Positions 8,753 through 16,738 of a stretch of 28,065 bases of DNA are shown here, one piece after another. Source of the stretch: Methylophaga sp. (lineage in GTDB: Bacteria; Pseudomonadota; Gammaproteobacteria; Nitrosococcales; Methylophagaceae); NCBI GenBank assembly GCA_013139345.1, contig WTAY01000041.1, positions 1-28,065 of the forward strand, given 5' to 3'. The translations under genes and the position numbers were made by a program. The notes beneath the pieces are model-generated. The model was not told the DNA's origin. It did not search any database and worked only from the letters and a program-made list of their open reading frames with translations. Numbering within the stretch: position 1 is the stretch's first letter; the number at the start of each line of letters is the position of its first letter.

Positions 8753-9432
8753 AATTTACCTTCTATTAATGTCAACACTCGTTCGGCTGACTTTTGTTCT
8801 GCTTTTCGATGACTACTACCTTGTGCCACGACTACTTTTTTCAATAAACCCACTTGGCAAGATGCTTCAAAAATAGGTTGATTATTATCAGTTCTAACTT
8901 CTTTCACACTATAAATTGGCAATGGATGTTTACGACTTTGCAATAATTCTTGTAAGCGTGTTTTAGGGTCTTTCACAACTTCATTAACATCAATTGAGTT
9001 TAACCGCTCTTTAAACAACCTTAAAATCAGCAACTTAACTTCTTCTTGCCCACGATCAAGATATAAAGCACCTAACAATGCCTCAACCGTATCAGCTAAA
9101 ATAGATTCACGTCGATAGCCACCACTTTTAAGCTCTCCCGGCCCTAAAATGAGCACCTCACCTAAGTCGAGCTCTCTTGCAATTTCAGCTAGGGTGACAC
9201 CTTTTACTAAAGAGGCTCTTAATCGGCTTAACTTACCCTCTTTTGCTTGAGGAAACTGTATAAATAAGGCGTCAGCAATAACAAAGCTTAAAATGGCATC
9301 ACCTAAATACTCTAGGCGCTCATTATTAATAGATGCAGCACTACGGTGTGTTAATGCTTGCTGTAAAAGTGCAGTATCGTTAAATTGAACGTCTAACTGC
9401 TTACATAATTGTTTTTGTCTTGGTGTGATCAT
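8749..9432 (-). CDS. rnc: Ribonuclease III
   Basis: A 227-residue double-strand-specific endoribonuclease that processes rRNA precursors and structured mRNAs. The signature NERLEYLGDAILSFVIADAL includes E38, E41 and D45, the same numbering as in E. coli RNase III, and ADTVEALLGALYLDRG holds the second metal-binding pair. The C-terminal dsRNA-binding domain (about 155-225) shows KTRLQELLQSRKHPLPIY and ends with GSSHRKAEQKSAERVLTLI. It overlaps the upstream DUF4845 gene by 4 bp and era by 4 bp, so three genes are stitched together translationally. Confidence 0.98.
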   Translation of the reverse strand: MITPRQKQLCKQLDVQFNDTALLQQALTHRSAASINNERLEYLGDAILSFVIADALFIQFPQAKEGKLSRLRASLVKGVTLAEIARELDLGEVLILGPGELKSGGYRRESILADTVEALLGALYLDRGQEEVKLLILRLFKERLNSIDVNEVVKDPKTRLQELLQSRKHPLPIYSVKEVRTDNNQPIFEASCQVGLLKKVVVAQGSSHRKAEQKSAERVLTLIEGKL

Positions 9433-9812
9433 TTACGCTTTGGTTCAACATCAATTTCTTTTTTGAAATGCCCAATCAAATCAATTTGAGCAATAAAAGG
9501 CACTCGGACCTCATAATCTATAGCTATTCTTGTAACGTGAGGAGTATGTTTGCCACGACTAATTTCAAGATGTTCTTTTTTGACACTTGTAATATACCCC
9601 GTATTAAAACGACGCATCATCATAAGATTAACTTGTGCTTTCGTCATTTTATTATCTTTTATCTCTATTGCCATATTATCTAAAATACGCACAACACCAA
9701 AATACTCTTGATACATTGGCACGATACGAATAATCACGGTAGCAAAAAAGGCAATTACACCCAGAACGATTACCCAACTGATTAATGTCATTCCACGTTG
9801 TTTATTCATCAT
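9429..9812 (-). CDS. DUF4845 family single-pass membrane protein
   Basis: A 127-residue protein with a pilin-like N-terminus, MMNKQRGMTLISWVIVLGVIAFF: a short basic head, then one hydrophobic helix of about 20 residues. The rest is a periplasmic domain with alternating beta and helical stretches. The family is conserved between lepB and rnc in Pseudomonas and relatives, and its function is not established. It starts 8 bp after lepB and overlaps rnc by 4 bp. The head resembles a type IV prepilin leader (G before MTLISW), but position 5 of the mature form is not the usual glutamate and the neighbours do not point to a pilus, so I do not call it a pilin. Confidence 0.85.
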   Translation of the reverse strand: MMNKQRGMTLISWVIVLGVIAFFATVIIRIVPMYQEYFGVVRILDNMAIEIKDNKMTKAQVNLMMMRRFNTGYITSVKKEHLEISRGKHTPHVTRIAIDYEVRVPFIAQIDLIGHFKKEIDVEPKRK

Positions 9813-9820
9813 GTTTTCCT

Positions 9821-10582
9821 TTAGTTAATGCTATTACCTAAACGATTCCAAACTATACCACCTGAATTCCAGTCCCAGCTCATCCATATAAAAAAAGCTT
9901 TCCCCACTAAGTTTTCTTCTGGAACGGTTCCCCAGAAACGGCTGTCATTACTATTATCACGGTTATCTCCCATAACAAAGTACTCACCGGCCGGTACAAC
10001 GGCTTCGCCTTCAACTAAACGACGATCAGGATCGACTAATATTTCGTGTCCAGCATCTCCCAATTGCTCAAAGCGTAATTCATTTCTGGCAGGAATAAGG
10101 CTTATCAAACTCACATCTTTTTCTTTCACATTTTGAGCAACTTCCTTGTCGTTAATATAAACCGTTTTATTGAAATACCCGACAGTGTCACCCGGTAATC
10201 CAATCACGCGTTTTATATAGTCAACTTGAGGGTTTTTAGGGTAACGAAACACCACCACATCACCACGCTCTGGTTCACCTGTAGAAAGTACTTTCTTATT
10301 CAACACCGGTAAGCGAACGCCATAAGCATACTTATTAACAAGTATAAAGTCACCGATATGTAGCGTTGGCAACATGGATGCAGAGGGAATACGGAACGGT
10401 TCAGCGATAAAAGAACGAATGACTAAGACCACTAAAATAATTGGAAAGAATGATTTTGCATATTCAACGACTAAAGGCTCTTTCTGCTCATTGAGGCGTT
10501 TGGGTGCCCAAAAGAACATATCTATTAACCAAATTATCCCTGTTACAAAAACAAGGGTGACCATTATTGCTGGAAAACTCAC
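9821..10582 (-). CDS. lepB: Signal peptidase I
   Basis: A 253-residue inner-membrane serine protease that removes signal peptides from exported proteins. Two N-terminal hydrophobic segments (about 4-25 and 45-58) anchor it. The catalytic serine is S69 in IPSASMLPTL and the general-base lysine is K124 in YIKRVIGLPGD. The further conserved box VMGDNRDNSNDSRFWG is near the C-terminus. Spacing to lepA is 15 bp, and the gene is followed by DUF4845, rnc and era in the classical lep operon order. Confidence 0.98.
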   Translation of the reverse strand: MSFPAIMVTLVFVTGIIWLIDMFFWAPKRLNEQKEPLVVEYAKSFFPIILVVLVIRSFIAEPFRIPSASMLPTLHIGDFILVNKYAYGVRLPVLNKKVLSTGEPERGDVVVFRYPKNPQVDYIKRVIGLPGDTVGYFNKTVYINDKEVAQNVKEKDVSLISLIPARNELRFEQLGDAGHEILVDPDRRLVEGEAVVPAGEYFVMGDNRDNSNDSRFWGTVPEENLVGKAFFIWMSWDWNSGGIVWNRLGNSIN

Positions 10583-10597
10583 GCTTATATCCTTTCT

Positions 10598-12391
10598 TTA
10601 TTTCTTCGACAATTGTAGAACAGCTAAAAATGCCTCTTGCGGCACATCAACCTTACCAATTGATTTCATCCGTTTCTTACCTTTCTTTTGTTTATCAAGT
10701 AGTTTACGTTTACGAGATACGTCACCACCATAACATTTAGCGATTACATTTTTACGCATGGCTTTGACGGTTGAACGTGAAATAATATGTCCACCAATAG
10801 CAGCTTGAATCGCAATATCAAACATTTGGCGTGGAATAAGTTCTTTCATTTTCTCAACGAGCTGTCGACCTCGCGTTACACTTTGCTCACTATGAACAAT
10901 CATAGATAAGGCATCGACTCGTTCACCATTGATTAAAATATCTAACTTCACCAATTTTGCTTCTTGGAAGCGAGTGAAATGATAATCTAGTGACGCATAA
11001 CCACGACTTACAGATTTCACACGATCAAAGAAATCAATCACGACTTCATTCATAGGCAGTTCATAGCTGACAGCTACTTGCTTACCCATATATTGCATTG
11101 ACTTTTGTACTCCACGTTTTTCAATACATAAGGTAATAACAGCACCCAAATGTTCTTGTGGCACTAAGATATCAGCGACAACAATGGGTTCACGGATTTC
11201 CTTGATAGAACCGATATCAGGTAATAGTGATGGGTTTTCAATATTGAGTACATCACCTTTGCTTGTTAATACCTCAAAAACAACCGTAGGTGCTGTAGTG
11301 ATTAAATCAAGATCATATTCACGTTCTAAACGTTCTTGAATGATCTCCATATGCAATAGACCGAGGAAGCCACAACGAAAGCCAAAACCTAAGGCTTGTG
11401 AACTTTCTGGTTCAAAGAACAACGATGCATCGTTTAATCGTAACTTAGCTAATGCTTCACGAAATGTTTCAAAGTCATCTGAACTAACAGGAAAAATACC
11501 AGCATAAACCTGAGGTGTTGCAGATTTAAAACCGGGTAAGGCCTCCGTCGCGCCATGGTGAACATGGGTTAATGTATCCCCTACTGGTGCACCATCAATG
11601 TCTTTAACACCCGAAATAACGTAACCAACTTCACCACAGTAAAGTGCATCACGCTCGCTACGCTTAGGTGTAAACACACCAATTTGTTCAACTTGGTATT
11701 CGTGTCCTGTTGACATGACTCGAATTTTGTCACGCTTTTTAATGCTACCTTGGGTAATCTTCACTAAAGAAATAACGCCCACATAGCTATCAAACCATGA
11801 ATCAATAATCAGTGCTTTCAGCTCACCATCAGGCTCACCTATTGGTGCTGGCACTCGCTCAACTAGCTCTTCTAATAAGTCTTCAATACCTAAACCTGTT
11901 TTGGCACTACAGCGCACGGCATCCACGGCATCAATACCGATAATATCTTCAATTTCTTGAGAAACTTGCTCAGGTTCGGCAGAAGGTAAATCAATTTTAT
12001 TTAAGACTGGTAGCACTTCTAGGCCTAAATCAATCGCTGTATAGCAGTTAGCAACACTTTGAGCCTCAACGCCTTGCGCAGCATCTACAACAAGTAATGC
12101 ACCTTCACAAGCTGCTAATGAGCGAGATACTTCATAGGAAAAGTCAACATGTCCTGGCGTATCGATAAAGTTAAGGTGATAAGTTTCACCATTACGTGCT
12201 TTATAATCTAACGATACACATTGCGCTTTAATCGTAATGCCACGCTCTTTCTCGATATCCATTGAATCAAGCACTTGAGCCGACATTTCACGATCAGTCA
12301 AACCGCCACATACTTGAATAAAACGATCAGCAATTGTTGATTTGCCGTGGTCAATATGAGCGATGATTGAGAAGTTACGGATATGATCCAT
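10598..12391 (-). CDS. lepA: Elongation factor 4 (back-translocating GTPase LepA)
   Basis: A 597-residue translational GTPase, the normal LepA length. Landmarks are the P-loop AHIDHGKST, the switch region ERGITIKAQ, DTPGHVDF, and NKIDLPSA. Domain II follows, then the EF-G-like domains (FGFRCGFLGLLHMEIIQERLEREYD) and the LepA-specific C-terminal domain rich in basic residues (KKGKKRMKSIGKVDVPQEAFLAVL). LepA acts on stalled or initiating ribosomes and affects 30S biogenesis. A probable Shine-Dalgarno (AAGGG) lies about 12 nt before the start. The upstream terminator leaves only 27 nt of leader unless transcription reads through. Confidence 0.98.
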   Translation of the reverse strand: MDHIRNFSIIAHIDHGKSTIADRFIQVCGGLTDREMSAQVLDSMDIEKERGITIKAQCVSLDYKARNGETYHLNFIDTPGHVDFSYEVSRSLAACEGALLVVDAAQGVEAQSVANCYTAIDLGLEVLPVLNKIDLPSAEPEQVSQEIEDIIGIDAVDAVRCSAKTGLGIEDLLEELVERVPAPIGEPDGELKALIIDSWFDSYVGVISLVKITQGSIKKRDKIRVMSTGHEYQVEQIGVFTPKRSERDALYCGEVGYVISGVKDIDGAPVGDTLTHVHHGATEALPGFKSATPQVYAGIFPVSSDDFETFREALAKLRLNDASLFFEPESSQALGFGFRCGFLGLLHMEIIQERLEREYDLDLITTAPTVVFEVLTSKGDVLNIENPSLLPDIGSIKEIREPIVVADILVPQEHLGAVITLCIEKRGVQKSMQYMGKQVAVSYELPMNEVVIDFFDRVKSVSRGYASLDYHFTRFQEAKLVKLDILINGERVDALSMIVHSEQSVTRGRQLVEKMKELIPRQMFDIAIQAAIGGHIISRSTVKAMRKNVIAKCYGGDVSRKRKLLDKQKKGKKRMKSIGKVDVPQEAFLAVLQLSKK

Positions 12392-12418
12392 AAAAATTAA
12401 ATAACCCTTGTAAACAGT

Positions 12419-12451
12419 AAAAAATCGGCCGCAACAACTGTTCCGGCCGAT
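12419..12451 (-). terminator. Strong intrinsic terminator between mucD and lepA
   Basis: A GC-rich perfect 8-bp stem (ATCGGCCG at 12424-12431 with CGGCCGAT at 12444-12451) has a 12-nt loop. Read on the minus strand the stem is followed directly by six T (12424-12419). It lies about 70 bp after the mucD stop, so it closes the rpoE-mucD operon. The U-run faces only the minus strand. Confidence 0.85.
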
Positions 12452-12520
12452 CCATAAGATCTAACTGTCAGATTTTACGGCAAAACAGACTAGCTGTCGT
12501 GCCTTGTGTTGCTTAATCGC

Positions 12521-13951
12521 TTATTTGTCATCCTTTTCAATTCTCAATGCTAAGAAAATCGCACCTTGTCCACGTTGAACTAGAACAGGAACCGCTTTAT
12601 TTTCTGGCAACTCTTTTGCCAAATCTAAAAATTGTTTTGCATCTGTCACTTTTTGGTTATTGATAGTCATAATCACATCACCTCGGCGTATACCTGAGTT
12701 TACCGCGGCTCCTTGCTCAAGGTTAACAACTAAAACCCCACCTTTACCAATCCCCATTTCTTCACGCTGTTTATCGTTGAGATTTGCCACTTCAATTGCT
12801 AATCGTTCATCAATCAATCGTCCCGAATTATCCTTTATCTGGGCAAGCTCTTCACTTTCTGGAAGTTGTTCTACTGTCACATTAATCGTTTTATGTTTGT
12901 TATTGCGCATAACAATCACTGAGATGGACTTACCAATCGTGGTTCTACCTACAATTGGTGGCAAATCAGATGACATTGATACATTCTTACCATTAAATTT
13001 CAAGATCACATCACCTGCCTCAAACCCCGCTTTCGAAGCTGGACTATCTGGCATTACTTTTGAAATTAATGCACCGTGAGGTTTTTCCAAGCCAAAAGAT
13101 TCTGCTAATTCACGTGTCACATCTTGAATAACCACTCCTAGCCAACCACGGCTAACGTAGCCCTGTGATTTAATTTGTGCCACCACGTTCATCACAACAT
13201 CCATAGGGATCGCAAAAGACACGCCCATAAACCCACCTGTTCGGCTATAGATTTGAGAGTTAATACCAATTACTTCGCCGTCTAAATTAAAGAGTGGCCC
13301 ACCTGAGTTACCCGGGTTAATAGCGACATCAGTCTGAATAAAAGGCACATAACTATCACTCGGCAAGCTACGACCTAATGCACTGACAATGCCTGCTGTT
13401 GCTGAATAATCAAAACCAAATGGTGAACCTATTGCCAACACCCATTCACCTACTTTTAGTTTTGTAGAATCTCCCAACTTTACTGATTTTAGGCCCGTTG
13501 CTTCAACCTTTAATAAAGCAACATCACTACGCTCATCACTACCTAAGACCTTTGCTTCAAGTTCATTTCTATCACTAAAACGTACAATAATCTCATCTGC
13601 ATCTTTAATTACATGATGGTTGGTTAAAATGTAACCATCAGAAGAGAGTACAAAACCAGACCCTAGAGAATGTGCTTGATAAGGTTGTGGACGCTGCCCT
13701 TTTGGCTGGTTAAAGAAATGTTTGAACAGCTCATCAAAAGGTGTACCTTCTGGCATTTGTAGACCATTGGGTAAGTCTGACATCGCATGTTTATTTTTTT
13801 TCTTAATTGTCGTACTAATATTTACAACTGCTGCACCATGTTCAGCTACCAGTTCCGTAAACTCAGGTAAGGCTGTTGCATATGTATTTACACTCAGTAA
13901 ACACCAGAAAAATAGAAGGCTTAAGCCTGTCCATACTTTATTGTTTTTCAT
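12521..13951 (-). CDS. mucD: DegP/MucD-type periplasmic serine endopeptidase
   Basis: A 476-residue HtrA/Do-family protease-chaperone for misfolded periplasmic proteins. A signal peptide is clear (MKNNKVWTGLSLLFFWCLLSV.., cleaved near TYA-TALPEF). The trypsin-like domain has H113 (NHHVIKDA), D143 (RSDVALLKVEA) and S216 (NPGNSGGPL). Two PDZ domains follow: the first after SRGWLGVVIQDVT (about 275-370), the second from about 385 to the end (GGVLVVNLEQGAAVNSGIRRGD). It is the last gene of the sigma-E operon, 2 bp after rseC. In P. aeruginosa MucD in this position restrains AlgU signalling, and the same role is likely here. Confidence 0.95.
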   Translation of the reverse strand: MKNNKVWTGLSLLFFWCLLSVNTYATALPEFTELVAEHGAAVVNISTTIKKKNKHAMSDLPNGLQMPEGTPFDELFKHFFNQPKGQRPQPYQAHSLGSGFVLSSDGYILTNHHVIKDADEIIVRFSDRNELEAKVLGSDERSDVALLKVEATGLKSVKLGDSTKLKVGEWVLAIGSPFGFDYSATAGIVSALGRSLPSDSYVPFIQTDVAINPGNSGGPLFNLDGEVIGINSQIYSRTGGFMGVSFAIPMDVVMNVVAQIKSQGYVSRGWLGVVIQDVTRELAESFGLEKPHGALISKVMPDSPASKAGFEAGDVILKFNGKNVSMSSDLPPIVGRTTIGKSISVIVMRNNKHKTINVTVEQLPESEELAQIKDNSGRLIDERLAIEVANLNDKQREEMGIGKGGVLVVNLEQGAAVNSGIRRGDVIMTINNQKVTDAKQFLDLAKELPENKAVPVLVQRGQGAIFLALRIEKDDK

Positions 13952-13953
13952 TT

Positions 13954-14373
13954 CTAATCCTCAATTATTCTGGCTTGGAAACCATCTTTCTTATTTTTCA
14001 AACGTATTCGAACCCAATAAAACCCTAGTAACAAACCACTTATTCCGGCAATGATTTCTACTGCCTCATTTAAATGTAATAACTGTGCAAGTGCAGAAAA
14101 TGCAAAGAGTAAAAACAATGGCAATATATACATTAACAATGCCCCTTGTAATAATGCCTCTTCAGGAATAGCGACGTTAACTGTTTGCCCCAAACCGACC
14201 TCACCTGTCCGTTCAACTTCAATCTGTGAAAAGCGTTTACCCACATGATTTTCTAACAATCCTGTTCCGCACCCTTGCTTTAGCTTACAAGCGCTACATG
14301 TTGATTGTCGTTCGGCTTCAAGCCACACCGTTGAATCATCACATTTGATCACTTTTGCTTGCTGCTTAATCAC
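13954..14373 (-). CDS. rseC: SoxR-reducing system / sigma-E regulator RseC (MucC)
   Basis: A 139-residue inner-membrane protein of the RseC/MucC family. The N-terminal cytoplasmic part contains the cysteine cluster STCSACKLKQGCGTGLL (CxxC...C) typical of the family, then a basic/beta stretch (FSQIEVERTGEVGLGQTVNVAIPE). Two membrane helices follow (about 75-97 and 102-122). In E. coli RseC is associated with sigma-E regulation and with the Rsx electron-transfer complex that reduces SoxR. Gaps to rseB and mucD are 2 bp each, so it is translated as part of the operon. Confidence 0.9.
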   Translation of the reverse strand: MIKQQAKVIKCDDSTVWLEAERQSTCSACKLKQGCGTGLLENHVGKRFSQIEVERTGEVGLGQTVNVAIPEEALLQGALLMYILPLFLLFAFSALAQLLHLNEAVEIIAGISGLLLGFYWVRIRLKNKKDGFQARIIED

Positions 14374-14375
14374 GA

Positions 14376-15356
14376 TTATTTAACACCGCTGTAACGAATT
14401 GAACTGCCTATTTTCTCGACAGTACGCGCTGGTACTTCCCCCACTACAGTTACAAAGTGAGCATTAATAATAGTGCCAAAAGCATTAACAGCGCCCATAT
14501 TAGAACCACCATGTAAATGGCTATGACGTGCTCGGATTTTCTCCATAAATATCGATATAGAACTCAGGCCATCACTGTAGACTTGCTGCTCAATTAAGGC
14601 ACCATTTCGTGCTTTAAACCGATTTTGTTGCATCACTAAATCAAAGCCTTTTGGGAGCCAAACAACATCCCACGTTGACTCCTCTTTTTTGACCACTTTA
14701 ACAGTTGCCATGCCATACTCCTTTCGGTTCCATGACATTTCATTACCCTGCATTTGAGGTTTAAGTGAATGTTCAGGAATATCCAGCCCCATTTCTACGG
14801 ATGAAAAAGAAAAGGTTTCTAATATATTACCCTTGCCATCAACCAAGTTAGATTGCAGTAATAAGTCATTCTCTTTATCTACCCATAAACGGTAACCATA
14901 ACGATAATGGTCTACAGGAGTCGCCACCAGCTCTTGTGTATGATGTGCTGCGACACGTTCTTGCTGTCCTAGGCTGAGTTGGTAATACTCCGCCGCTAAG
15001 CTCAATCGTCTTAGTAAATCAGTCGGAAAGCCACGACCTAATGGTCGGTGATTTTCTTGTACGGGCTTGCCTTCAGGATAGATGCACTTCACCATATCAT
15101 TGGTACGAATAACTTCTCGTGCAACTCCATTTAAAGAAACTAATCGCTCAACTTCACCTTGTTGATCAGCGCGATGAATTATTCGAATTGACTGTAGTTT
15201 ATTGCCTGCCTGATAAGAAAAAACGCCATCGTAGTTTAACTGTTTAGCCACTAGCCCCATTCGCTCTAACATTTGCATTGCTTCAGTATCTGCATACGCC
15301 GTTAAACTAAATAGTAATGCACTAAAACTGACAACAATTTGGAACATTTTTTTCAT
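14376..15356 (-). CDS. rseB: Sigma-E regulatory protein RseB/MucB
   Basis: A 326-residue periplasmic protein with a signal peptide (MKKMFQIVVSFSALLFSLTAYA-DTEAM). The N-terminal lipoprotein-like half-barrel domain begins LERMGLVAKQLNYDGVFSYQAG and continues IRIIHRADQQGEVERLVSLNG, both characteristic of MucB/RseB. The C-terminal domain holds PKGFDLVMQQ and YSDGLSSISIFME. RseB binds the periplasmic part of RseA/MucA and shields it from site-1 proteolysis, sensing mislocalised lipoprotein or LPS. It lies between rseA (3 bp) and rseC (2 bp). Confidence 0.96.
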   Translation of the reverse strand: MKKMFQIVVSFSALLFSLTAYADTEAMQMLERMGLVAKQLNYDGVFSYQAGNKLQSIRIIHRADQQGEVERLVSLNGVAREVIRTNDMVKCIYPEGKPVQENHRPLGRGFPTDLLRRLSLAAEYYQLSLGQQERVAAHHTQELVATPVDHYRYGYRLWVDKENDLLLQSNLVDGKGNILETFSFSSVEMGLDIPEHSLKPQMQGNEMSWNRKEYGMATVKVVKKEESTWDVVWLPKGFDLVMQQNRFKARNGALIEQQVYSDGLSSISIFMEKIRARHSHLHGGSNMGAVNAFGTIINAHFVTVVGEVPARTVEKIGSSIRYSGVK

Positions 15357-15359
15357 TGG

Positions 15360-15926
15360 CTATCGTCCCATGTCATAGGAAACAACCCGAGCATAGGAAA
15401 AAACACCCGATGCCCCTGCATATTCATTGTGATCGACTAAATAACTATTTAACCTTTCTTCCACTTCTTGTTCTTGCACTGTCCAACGTTCACCTGTCTT
15501 AGCGACAACCATTGGTGTTGTTTCAATTTCAACAACGGCTACTTGATGACTTGGAATAAGTTGATTATCCGGCTGATTCATTACACCAACAACAGCCAAG
15601 GCACCAATAGAAGCGGCTACGGCCAAGCTAACAGTTTGCTTCCAAAACTGTTTTGGAAAGGCAATGACTTGAGCCGATACATTGTTTTTTGTAGCCAACG
15701 TGAATTCAGCTTCATCTTGCAATGCGGTTGATATTCGCGTTGTTAAATCGATAGTTTGGTAGCCCAAGCTATGACCATGCAAAACATCGCTTGCATGTTG
15801 ATAACGTTGTAGCTGCATTCTTGCTTGTTCATCTACATGAAGTAATTGCAAAGCATCATCTAGCTCTTTACCTTGTAGCTCACCATCCACTAACGCAGAC
15901 AATAATTCATTTTGATTGACTGTCAT
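15360..15926 (-). CDS. rseA: Anti-sigma-E factor RseA/MucA
   Basis: A 188-residue single-pass membrane anti-sigma factor. The N-terminal cytoplasmic domain (QNELLSALVDGELQGKELDDAL.., about 1-80) is the sigma-binding part. One hydrophobic helix at about 95-115 (VSLAVAASIGALAVVGVM) crosses the inner membrane, and the remaining residues form the periplasmic tail that RseB and the DegS/AlgW protease would contact. The C-terminus ends ..SYARVVSYDMGR, with no obvious OMP-like terminal motif. It sits 2 bp after rpoE, the normal place for a cognate anti-sigma factor. Confidence 0.94.
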   Translation of the reverse strand: MTVNQNELLSALVDGELQGKELDDALQLLHVDEQARMQLQRYQHASDVLHGHSLGYQTIDLTTRISTALQDEAEFTLATKNNVSAQVIAFPKQFWKQTVSLAVAASIGALAVVGVMNQPDNQLIPSHQVAVVEIETTPMVVAKTGERWTVQEQEVEERLNSYLVDHNEYAGASGVFSYARVVSYDMGR

Positions 15927-15928
15927 TG

Positions 15929-16504
15929 TTATTCCCCTTCACCCATTATTTCTTGTATTTGTTTATCTATCGCATCACGTGCTCGAAAAATTCTCGATCG
16001 TACGGTACCTATTGGGCATTCCATTACCTCTGCAATTTCTTCATAACTCATGCCTTCAAATTCTCGTAACTTAATAGCTGTTGCCGTATCTTCCGGTAGG
16101 CTTTGAATTGCTTGATGAATTGCCTGTTGAAGTTCATCACTCATTAAACTCGTTTCAGGTGTTTCAAACTCTTTCAGCTCAGGCGCATCATAAAAGTTAG
16201 TTGCATCCATCGCATCAACATCTACTGCAGGTGGCCGTCTTGCTCTTGCTGTTAGATGGTTCTTTGACGTATTAATCGCAATTCGATATAGCCACGTATA
16301 AAACGCACTATCACCACGAAAATTAGGGATCGCGCGATAGGCTTTGATAAACGCTTCTTGTGCCACATCTAATGCTTCAACGGGATCATGTACAAACCCC
16401 GTAATGACATGCACAATTCGCTGTTGATATTTCATAATCAACACATCAAATGCCTTTTTATCTCCTGCTTGCACACGTTGCACTAGCTCTAAATCCACAT
16501 TCAT
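15929..16504 (-). CDS. rpoE: RNA polymerase sigma-E factor (RpoE/AlgU)
   Basis: A 191-residue ECF sigma factor for the envelope stress response. Region 2 is visible in FDVLIMKYQQRIVHVITGFV and EALDVAQEAFIKAYRAIPNFRG, then YTWLYRIAINTSKNHL. Region 4 is in TAIKLREFEGMSYEEIAEVM and PIGTVRSRIFRARDAIDKQI. It heads the rpoE-rseA-rseB-rseC-mucD operon. Upstream are a candidate sigma-E promoter, which would make expression autoregulated, and a short hairpin covering the likely Shine-Dalgarno. Divergent from nadB, an arrangement common in gammaproteobacteria. Confidence 0.97.
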   Translation of the reverse strand: MNVDLELVQRVQAGDKKAFDVLIMKYQQRIVHVITGFVHDPVEALDVAQEAFIKAYRAIPNFRGDSAFYTWLYRIAINTSKNHLTARARRPPAVDVDAMDATNFYDAPELKEFETPETSLMSDELQQAIHQAIQSLPEDTATAIKLREFEGMSYEEIAEVMECPIGTVRSRIFRARDAIDKQIQEIMGEGE

Positions 16505-16511
16505 CCTATAT

Positions 16512-16535
16512 TCCGGCTTAGTCTGACATGCCGGA
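16512..16535 (-). promoter_or_regulatory. Leader hairpin covering rpoE Shine-Dalgarno
   Basis: On the minus strand TCCGGC (16535-16530) pairs with GCCGGA (16517-16512) around a 12-nt loop. The only reasonable Shine-Dalgarno for rpoE is the GGA at the end of the second arm, 7 nt before the ATG at 16504. A folded leader would therefore hinder ribosome binding. A role in translational control is inference. Confidence 0.4.
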
Positions 16536-16557
16536 GCTTGTCACTGATTGATAATTG

Positions 16558-16585
16558 ATTGACCATAATGATTTAACTTTGTTCC
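16558..16585 (-). promoter_or_regulatory. Candidate sigma-E promoter of the rpoE operon
   Basis: On the minus strand GGAACAA (16585-16579) is followed after exactly 16 nt by TCAAT (16562-16558). The sigma-E/AlgU consensus is GGAACTT, 16-17 nt, then TCTGA/TCAAA. The predicted start is near 16551, giving a leader of about 47 nt. This fits the positive autoregulation known for rpoE/algU operons. Confidence 0.65.
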
Positions 16586-16738
16586 TGAAACCGTGCAAAA
16601 TAGCGTTAAATTTTATTTTACTTAGGTATATACCAGTAAATATTGGAGTGACAAATTTCTATCACACATTCTGTGCTGTCTAGCTATTATGCACGCTAAA
16701 AAAATAGGTGTACCAATGATTATGAGTATAATAACGTA

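Noticed and set aside
9429..9812. DUF4845 protein as a type IV pseudopilin
   Set aside because: The head resembles a prepilin leader but lacks Glu at position 5 of the mature form, and its neighbours are lepB and rnc.
10374..10733. Plus-strand open frame of 119 codons
   Set aside because: Runs antisense across the lepA-lepB junction; both real genes are unambiguous and the frame shows no family features.
12660..13079. Plus-strand open frame of 139 codons
   Set aside because: Antisense shadow of mucD PDZ domains; serine/isoleucine/threonine-biased composition and no Shine-Dalgarno.
16545..16562. FNR-like box at TTGAT..ATTGA near the rpoE -10 region
   Set aside because: The sequence is a direct repeat of ATTGAT rather than the TTGAT-N4-ATCAA inverted repeat.
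16648..16667. CRP-like site GTGA...TCACA upstream of nadB
   Set aside because: The spacing between half-sites is 10 nt instead of 6, so it does not fit CRP.
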